From Ruminococcus sp. (lineage in GTDB: Bacteria > Bacillota > Clostridia > Lachnospirales > Lachnospiraceae), in NCBI GenBank assembly GCA_023663085.1, contig JAMPIB010000001.1, positions 96,046 to 160,045 of the forward strand: a stretch of DNA of 64,000 bases, written 5' to 3'. The position numbers were made by a program, and so were the translations under genes. Under the pieces are notes generated by a model. The model was not told where the DNA came from. It saw nothing but the letters and a program-made list of their open reading frames with translations, and ran no database searches. Positions 9,974 through 17,379 of this stretch are shown piece after piece. Each line of letters starts with the position of its first letter. Position 1 is the first letter of the stretch.

Positions 9974-10792
9974 TTATCTGAAAACGACTTCGCGTAACCA
10001 TGTGTTGGCAAGCGATACCCAGGACTGACATTCTTTCTCAATGCCGAAATTATCCATGCCGTTTGTTCTTTCATCGGCCAGAGCCAGCCCGTGGCCGCCT
10101 TTGGCATAGAGATGCAGTTCTACCGGGATATGTTTTTTACGCATTTCCAGCGCGAGCAAAAGCGAGTTCTCTGCCGGAACCAGTCCGTCTTCGTCGGTAC
10201 ACCAGATGAAGGCGGGCGGGGTATCGGCGCTTACCTGATTTTCCAGGGACAATCCGTCTTTCCTTTTTTCATAATCCTCTCCCAACAGACAGCGGAAAGA
10301 ATCTTCATGCGCATACGGGCCGGAGGTGATAACGGGATAGTTTAAGATCATGCCTGCCGGACGGAGTATCTCCGGTGAAACGCCGAGTTCTTCAGAAAGA
10401 AAATCCTTTTTCCAGAACATACCGTAATTCGCCGCCAGATGTCCTCCCGCCGAAGACCCCTGGATGATAATATGTTCAGTGTCGATATGCCATTCTTTGG
10501 CGTGCTCTTTCATGAATTTCACCGAGGCCGCAAGTTCTGTGAGGGCTGTCGGATAACGGGCAGGTTCTACCGAGTAATAGAGTACTGCGGCATGATAGCC
10601 GTAAGCGTTCCATTGCAGAGCAAGCATCTCCGCTTCTCTGTCGGAGAGAAAACAGTAGCCGCCGCCCGGACAGATGATGATAAGAGGGCGGGTCTGGATG
10701 TTGATCTCGTCGGAGTGGGAGATTAAGTAGGTGCAGAGTCTGGTGTCGGGGGTGGAGCCTTGTACTTGGATGGGATGTTCTTGATAGATCAT
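9974..10792 (-). CDS. Alpha/beta hydrolase, acetyl-xylan-esterase-like
   Basis: Cytoplasmic serine esterase of 272 residues. It shows the oxyanion-hole motif CPGGGYCFLS near residue 42, the nucleophile Ser-114 in GSSAGG, an acidic residue in CTDEDGLVP (about 213) and the catalytic His in KGGHGLA near the C-terminus. This arrangement is that of the BD-FAE/AXE-type esterases that remove acetyl groups from sugars or plant polysaccharide fragments. It converges on the GH3 glycosidase, and deacetylation before glycosidase action would make sense. The exact ester is inferred. There is no signal peptide. Confidence 0.85.
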   Translation of the reverse strand: MIYQEHPIQVQGSTPDTRLCTYLISHSDEINIQTRPLIIICPGGGYCFLSDREAEMLALQWNAYGYHAAVLYYSVEPARYPTALTELAASVKFMKEHAKEWHIDTEHIIIQGSSAGGHLAANYGMFWKKDFLSEELGVSPEILRPAGMILNYPVITSGPYAHEDSFRCLLGEDYEKRKDGLSLENQVSADTPPAFIWCTDEDGLVPAENSLLLALEMRKKHIPVELHLYAKGGHGLALADERTNGMDNFGIEKECQSWVSLANTWLREVVFR

Positions 10793-10825
10793 AGTGGTGT
10801 CCTTTCTGCAAATTCTGATTTAATA

Positions 10826-11032
10826 TTAATAACCAAGATAATATTTTTGGGATTTTGTTCTTACCAACTTCTTTTTAGTGACCAGATCATCTGTTATCTT
10901 TGGGAAAGCATCAGGGTTGAATACGCCTGCCTCTTTCAGTGTCTTAGCGCTTTCTTCTGATATTGCGCCGCATTCCTTCAATTTTTTTAAGATGGTTTTC
11001 TGTCTTAATATAAATATCGGTGAACCAAACAT
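10826..11032 (-). CDS. Small hypothetical protein (68 aa)
   Basis: A 68-residue basic protein beginning MFGSPIFILRQKTILKKL. The start at 11032 is chosen because AAAGGAGAT lies 7 bases upstream; an earlier ATG at 11053 would place that RBS inside the gene. No domain or membrane segment is recognised; it is rich in Lys and predicted mostly helical by eye. It is the last of several minus-strand genes in a patch with clear gene decay, so it could be a recent arrival or a remnant. Function unknown. Confidence 0.55.
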   Translation of the reverse strand: MFGSPIFILRQKTILKKLKECGAISEESAKTLKEAGVFNPDAFPKITDDLVTKKKLVRTKSQKYYLGY

Positions 11033-11078
11033 TTTACTATCTCCTTTTGTCATACATATTTCGATTTATAATCTGAAA

Positions 11079-11219
11079 CTATTTATATAATTTTCCGTGG
11101 AAAAACTGTTCCTGAAATAAAATATCGTCTAATATCTTTTCTTCCGCGATATCTTCTCCGTTCAAAGACACGATCCACTTATCCTCCACATCATCAAAGC
11201 GGTGCCATACGGCGATCAC
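11079..11219 (-). CDS. Possible 46-aa protein overlapping the HTH regulator stop (GTGA)
   Basis: An open frame of 46 codons starts with GTG overlapping the TGA of the upstream regulator gene in the form GTGA, the usual sign of translational coupling. The product is acidic (FDDVEDKW, GEDIAEEKILDD) and ends HGKLYK. It has no recognised family. It could be a real coupled partner of the regulator, or the surviving C-terminus of a gene brought next to it by deletion, since neighbouring genes are visibly broken. Confidence is low. Confidence 0.35.
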   Translation of the reverse strand: MIAVWHRFDDVEDKWIVSLNGEDIAEEKILDDILFQEQFFHGKLYK

Positions 11220-11716
11220 TCTGTCAGGCAAATTCCGGCGATTGCTGCAAGCAAGGCAAACGGTGCTATTCTTACGAACAACCACTCAAATGCGTGAAAC
11301 ACCGTTCCAACAATTGCGGTTTCAGGATCACTATAATCCCAACCCAGGTAAGGACTGTTTAATACTATCAGGACTGTAAAAATAGCTGCGATAACCACAC
11401 ACAATGAGATAAAAAGCCAATGAATCGCTTTTTGTTTCGTTGCCTTTCTATGTGCAAGCTGCAGGTTTATAACCTCAAGTTTTTCGGAGATTACTTTTAA
11501 GTCATTAACCTTTGTCTCGACAACCGTTTCTCCAAGTAGTGTACTTACAGGCGTTTCAAATACCTCTGATATGGAAACTAACATATCGGCATCTGGAACC
11601 GACAAACCTTGCTCCCATTTTGATATTGTTTGTCTTACCACGTTCAACTTGATTGCAAGTTCCGCTTGTGAAAGTCCTTTAGATTTTCTTAGTGTTTTAA
11701 TGTTTTCGTTTAGCAT
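11216..11716 (-). CDS. XRE-family HTH regulator with two membrane segments
   Basis: A 166-residue protein with an N-terminal Cro/CI-type helix-turn-helix (residues 1-60: NIKTLRKSKGLSQAELA, then VVRQTISKWEQGLSVPD) and a C-terminal half with two hydrophobic segments (about 103-122 and 143-163). This is a common Firmicutes architecture in which the DNA-binding domain is tethered to the membrane; targets are usually unknown. The start at 11716 follows GAAAGGAGGGC at good distance. It faces into a decayed region and may be the regulator of lost genes. Confidence 0.8.
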   Translation of the reverse strand: MLNENIKTLRKSKGLSQAELAIKLNVVRQTISKWEQGLSVPDADMLVSISEVFETPVSTLLGETVVETKVNDLKVISEKLEVINLQLAHRKATKQKAIHWLFISLCVVIAAIFTVLIVLNSPYLGWDYSDPETAIVGTVFHAFEWLFVRIAPFALLAAIAGICLTE

Positions 11717-11809
11717 TAGGGATGCCCTCCTTTCACAGCCATTATACGGAAACAAGCTCGTTGCGGCAAGCAACGCAGATTAACATTTCACTAAATGACG
11801 ATTTATCAA

Positions 11810-12030
11810 TCACATCAGTCTTTTCATATAGATTTTTTCCACGGAACCCCATGGGGCAGTTTTATGGTCTATTATTTCAAAACCATATTTTTCATATAAA
11901 TTTTCATGGTCGCTTACTATATGTACCCTGTCAAAGCCAATGATTTACCAGCGTTCCATGAACAGCTTTTTGCATAATCTCTTACTTTGTTCCATATCTG
12001 GTCTGATGATGTGATTATTTTATAATCCAT
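11810..12030 (-). pseudogene. GNAT acetyltransferase remnant with internal deletion and frameshift
   Basis: Reading the minus strand from 12030, the N-terminus of a GNAT-type N-acetyltransferase is visible (MDYKIITSSDQIWNKVRD to AGKSLA, ending near 11935). Directly after this, in another frame, the C-terminus of the same kind of protein appears (GFDRVHIVSDHENLYEKYG then EIIDHKTAPWGSVEKIYMK, stop at 11810-11812). The central acetyl-CoA-binding part is absent. The gene therefore lost its middle by a deletion near 11933-11941 that also shifted the frame. It cannot make an active enzyme. Confidence 0.75.
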
Positions 12031-12042
12031 TCCTCGCATTTT

Positions 12043-12267
12043 AAAAAAGCCCTCCCCTTTTGTTACAAGCTGTTCATGTTCTAAAACATAGACATTGACT
12101 GCGCCTTCTATGATAACGGAGATCTCGATCGTCGGCTGTTTGTGCCAGTTTACAGATCCTTTATGATATTCACGCAGATCATTCCGCGAAAGGATAAGCC
12201 GGAAAGCGTCGTCATAGGCAACGATTGCATTTAGCTCACTGTCAATCTGTATCTGGCGTTTTTCCAT
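12043..12267 (-). pseudogene. AraC-family regulator, N-terminal fragment fused to GNAT remnant
   Basis: The first 75 codons look like the cupin sensor half of an AraC regulator (an EISVIIEGAVNVYVLEHEQL strand pattern, then VTKGEGFF). At about 12043 the sequence changes abruptly to KMRG and the start of the GNAT remnant, so the rest of the cupin and the entire DNA-binding domain are missing. The chimeric frame runs 116 codons from 12267 to 11917. A plausible RBS (GGAAGGGTG) remains, so a useless chimeric peptide might still be made. Confidence 0.65.
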
Positions 12268-12421
12268 CCTGATATCACCCTTCCGCAACAAAATTATATT
12301 TTCAGGTGATATTTTCATAGAAATCTACAATTTTATCGTGACATAATTATATCCAACTTATATCTATGTGACAATAGGAAAATGAGGCGGCCTTATATCT
12401 GGGCAGAGGGAGAGTAGGAAA

Positions 12422-12784
12422 ATGCGGAATCTGGAAAGAAACGCAGAAAAGAAAGATTTTTATAAGGAGTTGTTTGCTCTGGCAATTCCTATCGGCTTGC
12501 AGAATCTTCTGGTCGCCTTGACAGGCGCATCGGATGCGCTCATGCTGGGGCGTCTGACGCAGAATGCAGTCGCGGCGGCTTCTATTACGTCCCTTGCACG
12601 GGAACTCATCACCTGTGTCTGCAAGGGTATTTCTGCGGGGGCCGGTATTATGGTCGGAAAAATCCTAAAATCGCTGAAAGTTTATGATTCTATTGAAACC
12701 AACCAGGTATTCGGAGCACCAGAAGTGAAAGGAAGGGGTAAAGGAAAGTATCGGTTCATGTATGAACGTGAAATTGACAAATGA
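12422..12784 (+). pseudogene. Truncated MATE-family multidrug transporter
   Basis: The first 80 or so codons are clearly the N-terminus of a MATE efflux protein (FALAIPIGLQNLLVALTG, then ASDALMLGRL) followed, apparently after an internal deletion, by a second MATE-like piece (KGISAGAGIMVGKIL). After about base 12667 the sequence no longer resembles the family and stops at 12784. Intact MATE proteins have about 450 residues and 12 membrane segments; this has 120 residues. It is a third broken gene in the same 1.5-kb patch. Confidence 0.75.
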
Positions 12785-12894
12785 AGCAAAGGTCAAAAAT
12801 CTTCTGTCGCTTCTTGCTAAAAACCTTCGTTTATGGCATAATACTGTCATAAGTGTGAAAAAAGGGGTTTAATGTATCGACCGGAGGTTATGCT

Positions 12895-15867
12895 ATGAAA
12901 AAATCTATAGTAAAGATGCTGGCTGCGTCTGTTTTTTGCGCGGTAATCTGCATTATTTCTGTTGCGATGACGGTATCTGCTGCTGACACCGCGGACTCTT
13001 ATCAAGACTCTGATTCAATCCATTATGAAACATCGACTACGGTGCGTGTCGGTTACTATGATGATGGGGAACCGGCTTTTCAGAACGGTTTTTCCGATGA
13101 TACGCGCAAATCGGGATACGCGTATGATTATTATCAGATGCTGGCGCCATTTGCGGGATGGGAATATGAGTATGTGTACGGCAGCAAAGAAGAAATAAGC
13201 CGGATGCTGATCGCCGGAGACATTGATATCATGGCGGGCGCGTATCAAACAGAGGACATCCTTGCCGGTCAGGTAAATTTCTCAGCGTTGGATATGGGAC
13301 TGGAAGACAATAGATATTTTGCAGTCAAAAAGTCTGACCCTGCGCTGCTTGACAAATTGGATTATGCGATGTCGCAGGTCGATACGATTTTCCCGACGTT
13401 TACGTTGGAACTGCGTCAGAAATATTACAATCAGGCGTCACTTCAGACTCTGACCGAGGATGAGAAACAGTGGCTGCATCAGAAGAAAACTCTGACGTTC
13501 GGATATACGCGCTATCATCTTCCGTTTTCGGGTCAGGACGATGACGGCAATCCTGTTGGGCTTGCAGGTGAGCTGATGCGCCAGCTTGAAGAGTTTGCGG
13601 ATATAGAAGTTATTCCGGTGTGTTTCGATTATGTCTGGGATATGGAGAATGCCTTGAAAGACCATACGATTGATATAGGATTTCCGATGTATTCAGACAC
13701 CTGGCTTACCGAGAGCAAAGGCCTGATCCAGACAAAAGCCGTTGTTACTGACAGAATGATGATAGTTTATCATGGTGACGACACAAGCGATGTTACCTCG
13801 AACTTAGCTATGCCTAAAATGTCGCTTGGATTAAGGGACTATCTTCCGACCAATTATCCGGATGCGACGGTAACGGAATATGATAATTTTCATGATACAT
13901 TTGAAGCTGTGTATAATGACGAGGCTGGCAGTTTTATTGCCTATTCAAGCATCATCCAGCGTCAGTTAAGCGGTTATGACAAGGCTGATGAGCTTAAAGT
14001 AAGCTATCTTGATAAAACCGAGGAACTTTGCATGCTGGTCAATCGGGATAGCGGTATTTTAGCTGTCATTCTCAACAAAATGCTTAACCAGATCAACCGT
14101 GAAGAAATAACGGGTATCTTGATGCAGTATGCGAGCATTGAAAGGCCGCAGGCTACCTTTATGGATTTTTTCAAGCGGTACGCTTATCTTTTTGCTATCG
14201 TGTTTATCATATTTTTTGCTGTGCTTGCGTTGTCGTTTATTTTCTACATAAAAAAATCCCACGCTTACAACAGGCGGCAGGCCCAGATGCAAAGTTCGCT
14301 TGAAAAGGCGCTCGATCTGGCGGATGCGGCTAATAAGGCCAAGACAAACTTCCTGTCAAGCATGAGCCACGATATCCGTACCCCGATGAATGCCATCGTC
14401 GGCATGACGGATATCGCCAAAAAACATACGGACGATAAAGAAAAGCTGGACGACTGTCTGGATAAGATAACGCTTTCCAGCCAGCATCTTTTGACGCTTA
14501 TCAATGATGTGCTGGATATTTCCAAAATAGAGAGCGGTAAACTTACGCTTGCGCCGATCAATTTTTCGCTGCGTAAGGTAGTGGAAAATCTGGTCAATAT
14601 CGTGCGTCCGATGATAAAGTCCAAGGCGCAGGAATTTGATGTGCATATCCACGGTATAGACTGTGAGGTGCTGTACGGCGACGAACTGCGTATCAGTCAG
14701 GTGTTTATCAATATTTTGAGCAATGCGGTCAAATATACGCCGGAAGGCGGTAAGATCATACTTGACCTGTACGAGGAGCATATGGATGATCAAACCGTAC
14801 AGCTTACTTATATTGTCAGTGATAATGGAATCGGTATGAGCGGGGAATATATGGAGCATATGTTTGACGCCTTTACCCGCGCTGATGACAGTCGTACCAA
14901 TAAAATACAGGGAACAGGTCTTGGTCTGGCCATCGTAAAGCAGATGGTCATGCTGATGAACGGTACGATCGACTGTGAGAGCAAACCGGATAAAGGAACT
15001 GTGTTTACGGTGAAACTCGAACTGCCCATAGGTGAAGATGACAGCCGCATTTATACGCTCCCGCCGATAGATATCCTGCTGGTGGATGATGATGAGATAT
15101 TCCTTGCCGTCACACAGGATGTTGTAGGAGAAATGGGAGCGAAAGCGGAAACGGCCTGCTGTGGTGAAGAAGCTCTTGAACTTGTCAAAAAACGGCACGA
15201 GGCAGATAATGATTATGCCATTGCCCTGGTCGATTGGAAAATGCCGAAAATGGACGGGGCGCAGACGGTACGCGCCATACGCGATATCGTAGGTGAAAAT
15301 ACGTCTATCATATTTGTGACTGCCTATGACTGGTCGGATATAGAGGAAGAGGCCCAAAACAGCGGTGCAGATGGATTTATCTGCAAACCTCTGTTTAAGT
15401 CGTATCTGTCCGAAAAGATAGAGCATGTGCTGAAGGCGGAAGAAGGCAGCCGTATTACTGCGGAGGCAAGTAACGATGATCTTCAAGGACTGCATATCCT
15501 GATAGCCGAGGATAATGATATTAACTGGGAGGTTGCCAGCGAGATACTCAGTATGTTTGAGATTGTCACCGAACATGCCGAAAACGGCAAGATAGCCGTG
15601 GAAATGATGCAAAATGCAGCAGACGGTACCTATGATCTGATATTGATGGACGTGCAGATGCCCATCATGAACGGCAGGGAGGCAACGAAGGAAATACGAA
15701 AGTCGCCGCGGGACTATGTGAAAAATATCCCTATCATAGCAATGACGGCGGATGCTTTCGCAGAGGATATTGCCGCCTGCCTTGATGCAGGCATGGATGG
15801 ACATGTCGCCAAACCTATTGATACAGATAAACTCTGTCAGGAGATCAGGCGTGTGCTAAAGAGTTGA
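12895..15867 (+). CDS. Hybrid sensor histidine kinase with two periplasmic-binding-protein sensor domains and two receivers
   Basis: Membrane sensor kinase of 990 residues, BvgS/EvgS-like in layout. A signal peptide (1-29) leads to two tandem extracellular SBP_bac_3-type sensor modules (about 48-165 and 195-420). One membrane segment follows (about 425-450), then a HisKA domain with phospho-His-492 in SSMSHDIRTPMN and an ATPase domain (N box near 605; G boxes DNGIGMSG and GTGLGLAI). Two receiver domains end the protein, with Asp-780 (LVDWKMPKMDG) and Asp-919 (LMDVQMPIMNG). No HPt domain or separate response regulator is adjacent, so the output partner is unknown. The sensor type suggests a small amino-acid-like or organic ligand. 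RBS GGAGG supports the start. Confidence 0.93.
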   Translation: MKKSIVKMLAASVFCAVICIISVAMTVSAADTADSYQDSDSIHYETSTTVRVGYYDDGEPAFQNGFSDDTRKSGYAYDYYQMLAPFAGWEYEYVYGSKEEISRMLIAGDIDIMAGAYQTEDILAGQVNFSALDMGLEDNRYFAVKKSDPALLDKLDYAMSQVDTIFPTFTLELRQKYYNQASLQTLTEDEKQWLHQKKTLTFGYTRYHLPFSGQDDDGNPVGLAGELMRQLEEFADIEVIPVCFDYVWDMENALKDHTIDIGFPMYSDTWLTESKGLIQTKAVVTDRMMIVYHGDDTSDVTSNLAMPKMSLGLRDYLPTNYPDATVTEYDNFHDTFEAVYNDEAGSFIAYSSIIQRQLSGYDKADELKVSYLDKTEELCMLVNRDSGILAVILNKMLNQINREEITGILMQYASIERPQATFMDFFKRYAYLFAIVFIIFFAVLALSFIFYIKKSHAYNRRQAQMQSSLEKALDLADAANKAKTNFLSSMSHDIRTPMNAIVGMTDIAKKHTDDKEKLDDCLDKITLSSQHLLTLINDVLDISKIESGKLTLAPINFSLRKVVENLVNIVRPMIKSKAQEFDVHIHGIDCEVLYGDELRISQVFINILSNAVKYTPEGGKIILDLYEEHMDDQTVQLTYIVSDNGIGMSGEYMEHMFDAFTRADDSRTNKIQGTGLGLAIVKQMVMLMNGTIDCESKPDKGTVFTVKLELPIGEDDSRIYTLPPIDILLVDDDEIFLAVTQDVVGEMGAKAETACCGEEALELVKKRHEADNDYAIALVDWKMPKMDGAQTVRAIRDIVGENTSIIFVTAYDWSDIEEEAQNSGADGFICKPLFKSYLSEKIEHVLKAEEGSRITAEASNDDLQGLHILIAEDNDINWEVASEILSMFEIVTEHAENGKIAVEMMQNAADGTYDLILMDVQMPIMNGREATKEIRKSPRDYVKNIPIIAMTADAFAEDIAACLDAGMDGHVAKPIDTDKLCQEIRRVLKS

Positions 15868-15880
15868 AACACGTATCCTA

Positions 15881-17365
15881 TTATTCAACCGATACTTTCA
15901 CAACGACAGGGAACCCGCTTTGTACGCTGTTTGTAACAAAATGCAGTCCTTCCTCGTCTGTCGTAAACGATACTTTTTCATCAAAGCCGAGTATCTCTAC
16001 TTCGCGGATGATGCCGTGGAAGTTGGGTTTATTAGCATCGTGGCTTTTGGAGAGGGAGCGGATGGTCACATGGCCGTCGTCAGGGTATTGGAGACAGATG
16101 GCGTAGATACACCCGTTTCCGGCGGTGAAGCGGAAGTCTTCTTTCGTATAAGAAGCGGCGGAGGCATCGGAAAACTGTCCCTCGATCTCTTTGGTAGGGC
16201 CCTCGGCGGGATAGCGCCACGGTTTGGAGTTGTAAATGGCTTCTCCGTTTACCTTAAGCCATGCGCCGATATCCTGTAGGATGGACAGGGTCTCCGGCGG
16301 GATGGTGCCGTCGGCTTTGGGGCCAATGTTGAGAAGGAGATTACCGTTTTTGCTGACGACGTCGATTAAATAACAGATGATCTCCAGACTGCTCTTATAA
16401 TCAAGGGAAGTCGTATAGCACCAGGAATTACGGGCTACCGAAGTATCGGTCTGCCAGTGGTAAGGTCTGGTGTCTGCAAATTTGCCGCGTTCGATATCGA
16501 CGATGCCGCTGCCAAAGGCCATAGCATCGTGTTTATAACAGATAGCGGTGTGATGTCCGCGCTCTAAGCCGCGGTTATAATAATATGCGGCAATCTGGCG
16601 CAGGGCGGGTTTATATCCTTCATGCTGGATCCACCAGTCAAAATAGAGGATCTCCGGCTGGTAGCGGTCGATAATTTCGCAGGTGCGGCAGATCCAGTCT
16701 TCCAGAAACTCTGCGGTCGGATACGGTCTGGCGAAAAGATCCTGCTGGTCAGGCTGCTCCTGCAGGGAAGGCCAGTAGAAATCGCCGCATTGTAACGGTT
16801 CTTTGATATCGCTCTCAAAGTCTTTGCCATTGCCCATGAACCAGAGATGTTCCGCTCTGTGCGTGGACGTGCAGAAGACGAGTCCTTTTTTCTCAAAAGC
16901 ATTTTTCAGTTCTCCGATGATATCCCGTTTTGGACCCATTTGTGTGGCATTATAAATGGACAGATCACTTTCATACATCTGGAATCCGTCATGATGTTCC
17001 GCCACGGGAACGACATATTTGGCGCCCGCCGCGGCGAATGTTTCCGCCCAGAAATCCGGGTCGAATTTTTCCGCCGTAAAAAGCGGGATGAAGTCTTTGT
17101 AACCAAAATCTCTGTGCGGGCCGTAGGTTTTTATGTGATGTTCAAATTCCGGCGTACCCTGTATGTACATATTTCGGGAGTACCATTCGTTATTAAAGGC
17201 GGGCACACTGTAAAGTCCCCAATGGATAAAAATGCCGAACTTGGCCTTTTCATACCATGCGGGCATCACGAAATCTGTCAAAGAAGCCCAGTCGTCGTGG
17301 TAGGGGCCGTTATTGATTACTTCCCGGATCTGTGCGAGATAAGATTTTTTGTCTGTTATTTTCAT
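15881..17365 (-). CDS. Alpha-L-fucosidase, GH29
   Basis: Retaining alpha-L-fucosidase of 494 residues, cytoplasmic (no signal peptide). The N-terminal catalytic barrel has the GH29 hallmarks FGIFIHWGLYSVPA (43-56), VAEHHDGF (121-128) and the nucleophile Asp-243 in ILYFDWW. A C-terminal beta-sandwich starts near 375. It is 14 bases downstream of the GH42 galactosidase gene and in the same operon, which together suit host or plant fucosylated galactosides taken up as short oligosaccharides. Its stop lies 14 bases from the convergent sensor kinase gene. Confidence 0.93.
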   Translation of the reverse strand: MKITDKKSYLAQIREVINNGPYHDDWASLTDFVMPAWYEKAKFGIFIHWGLYSVPAFNNEWYSRNMYIQGTPEFEHHIKTYGPHRDFGYKDFIPLFTAEKFDPDFWAETFAAAGAKYVVPVAEHHDGFQMYESDLSIYNATQMGPKRDIIGELKNAFEKKGLVFCTSTHRAEHLWFMGNGKDFESDIKEPLQCGDFYWPSLQEQPDQQDLFARPYPTAEFLEDWICRTCEIIDRYQPEILYFDWWIQHEGYKPALRQIAAYYYNRGLERGHHTAICYKHDAMAFGSGIVDIERGKFADTRPYHWQTDTSVARNSWCYTTSLDYKSSLEIICYLIDVVSKNGNLLLNIGPKADGTIPPETLSILQDIGAWLKVNGEAIYNSKPWRYPAEGPTKEIEGQFSDASAASYTKEDFRFTAGNGCIYAICLQYPDDGHVTIRSLSKSHDANKPNFHGIIREVEILGFDEKVSFTTDEEGLHFVTNSVQSGFPVVVKVSVE

Positions 17366-17379
17366 AGGATTCTCCTTTT

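Noticed and set aside
12762..12872. A 36-codon frame with a weak RBS after the MATE remnant
   Set aside because: Too short to judge, no known family, and inside the decay zone; chance is likely.
14356..15804. A 482-codon open frame on the minus strand opposite the sensor kinase
   Set aside because: It lies wholly within a well-supported kinase gene, has low-complexity His/Arg/Ile-rich composition and no recognisable domain. It is a codon-bias shadow.
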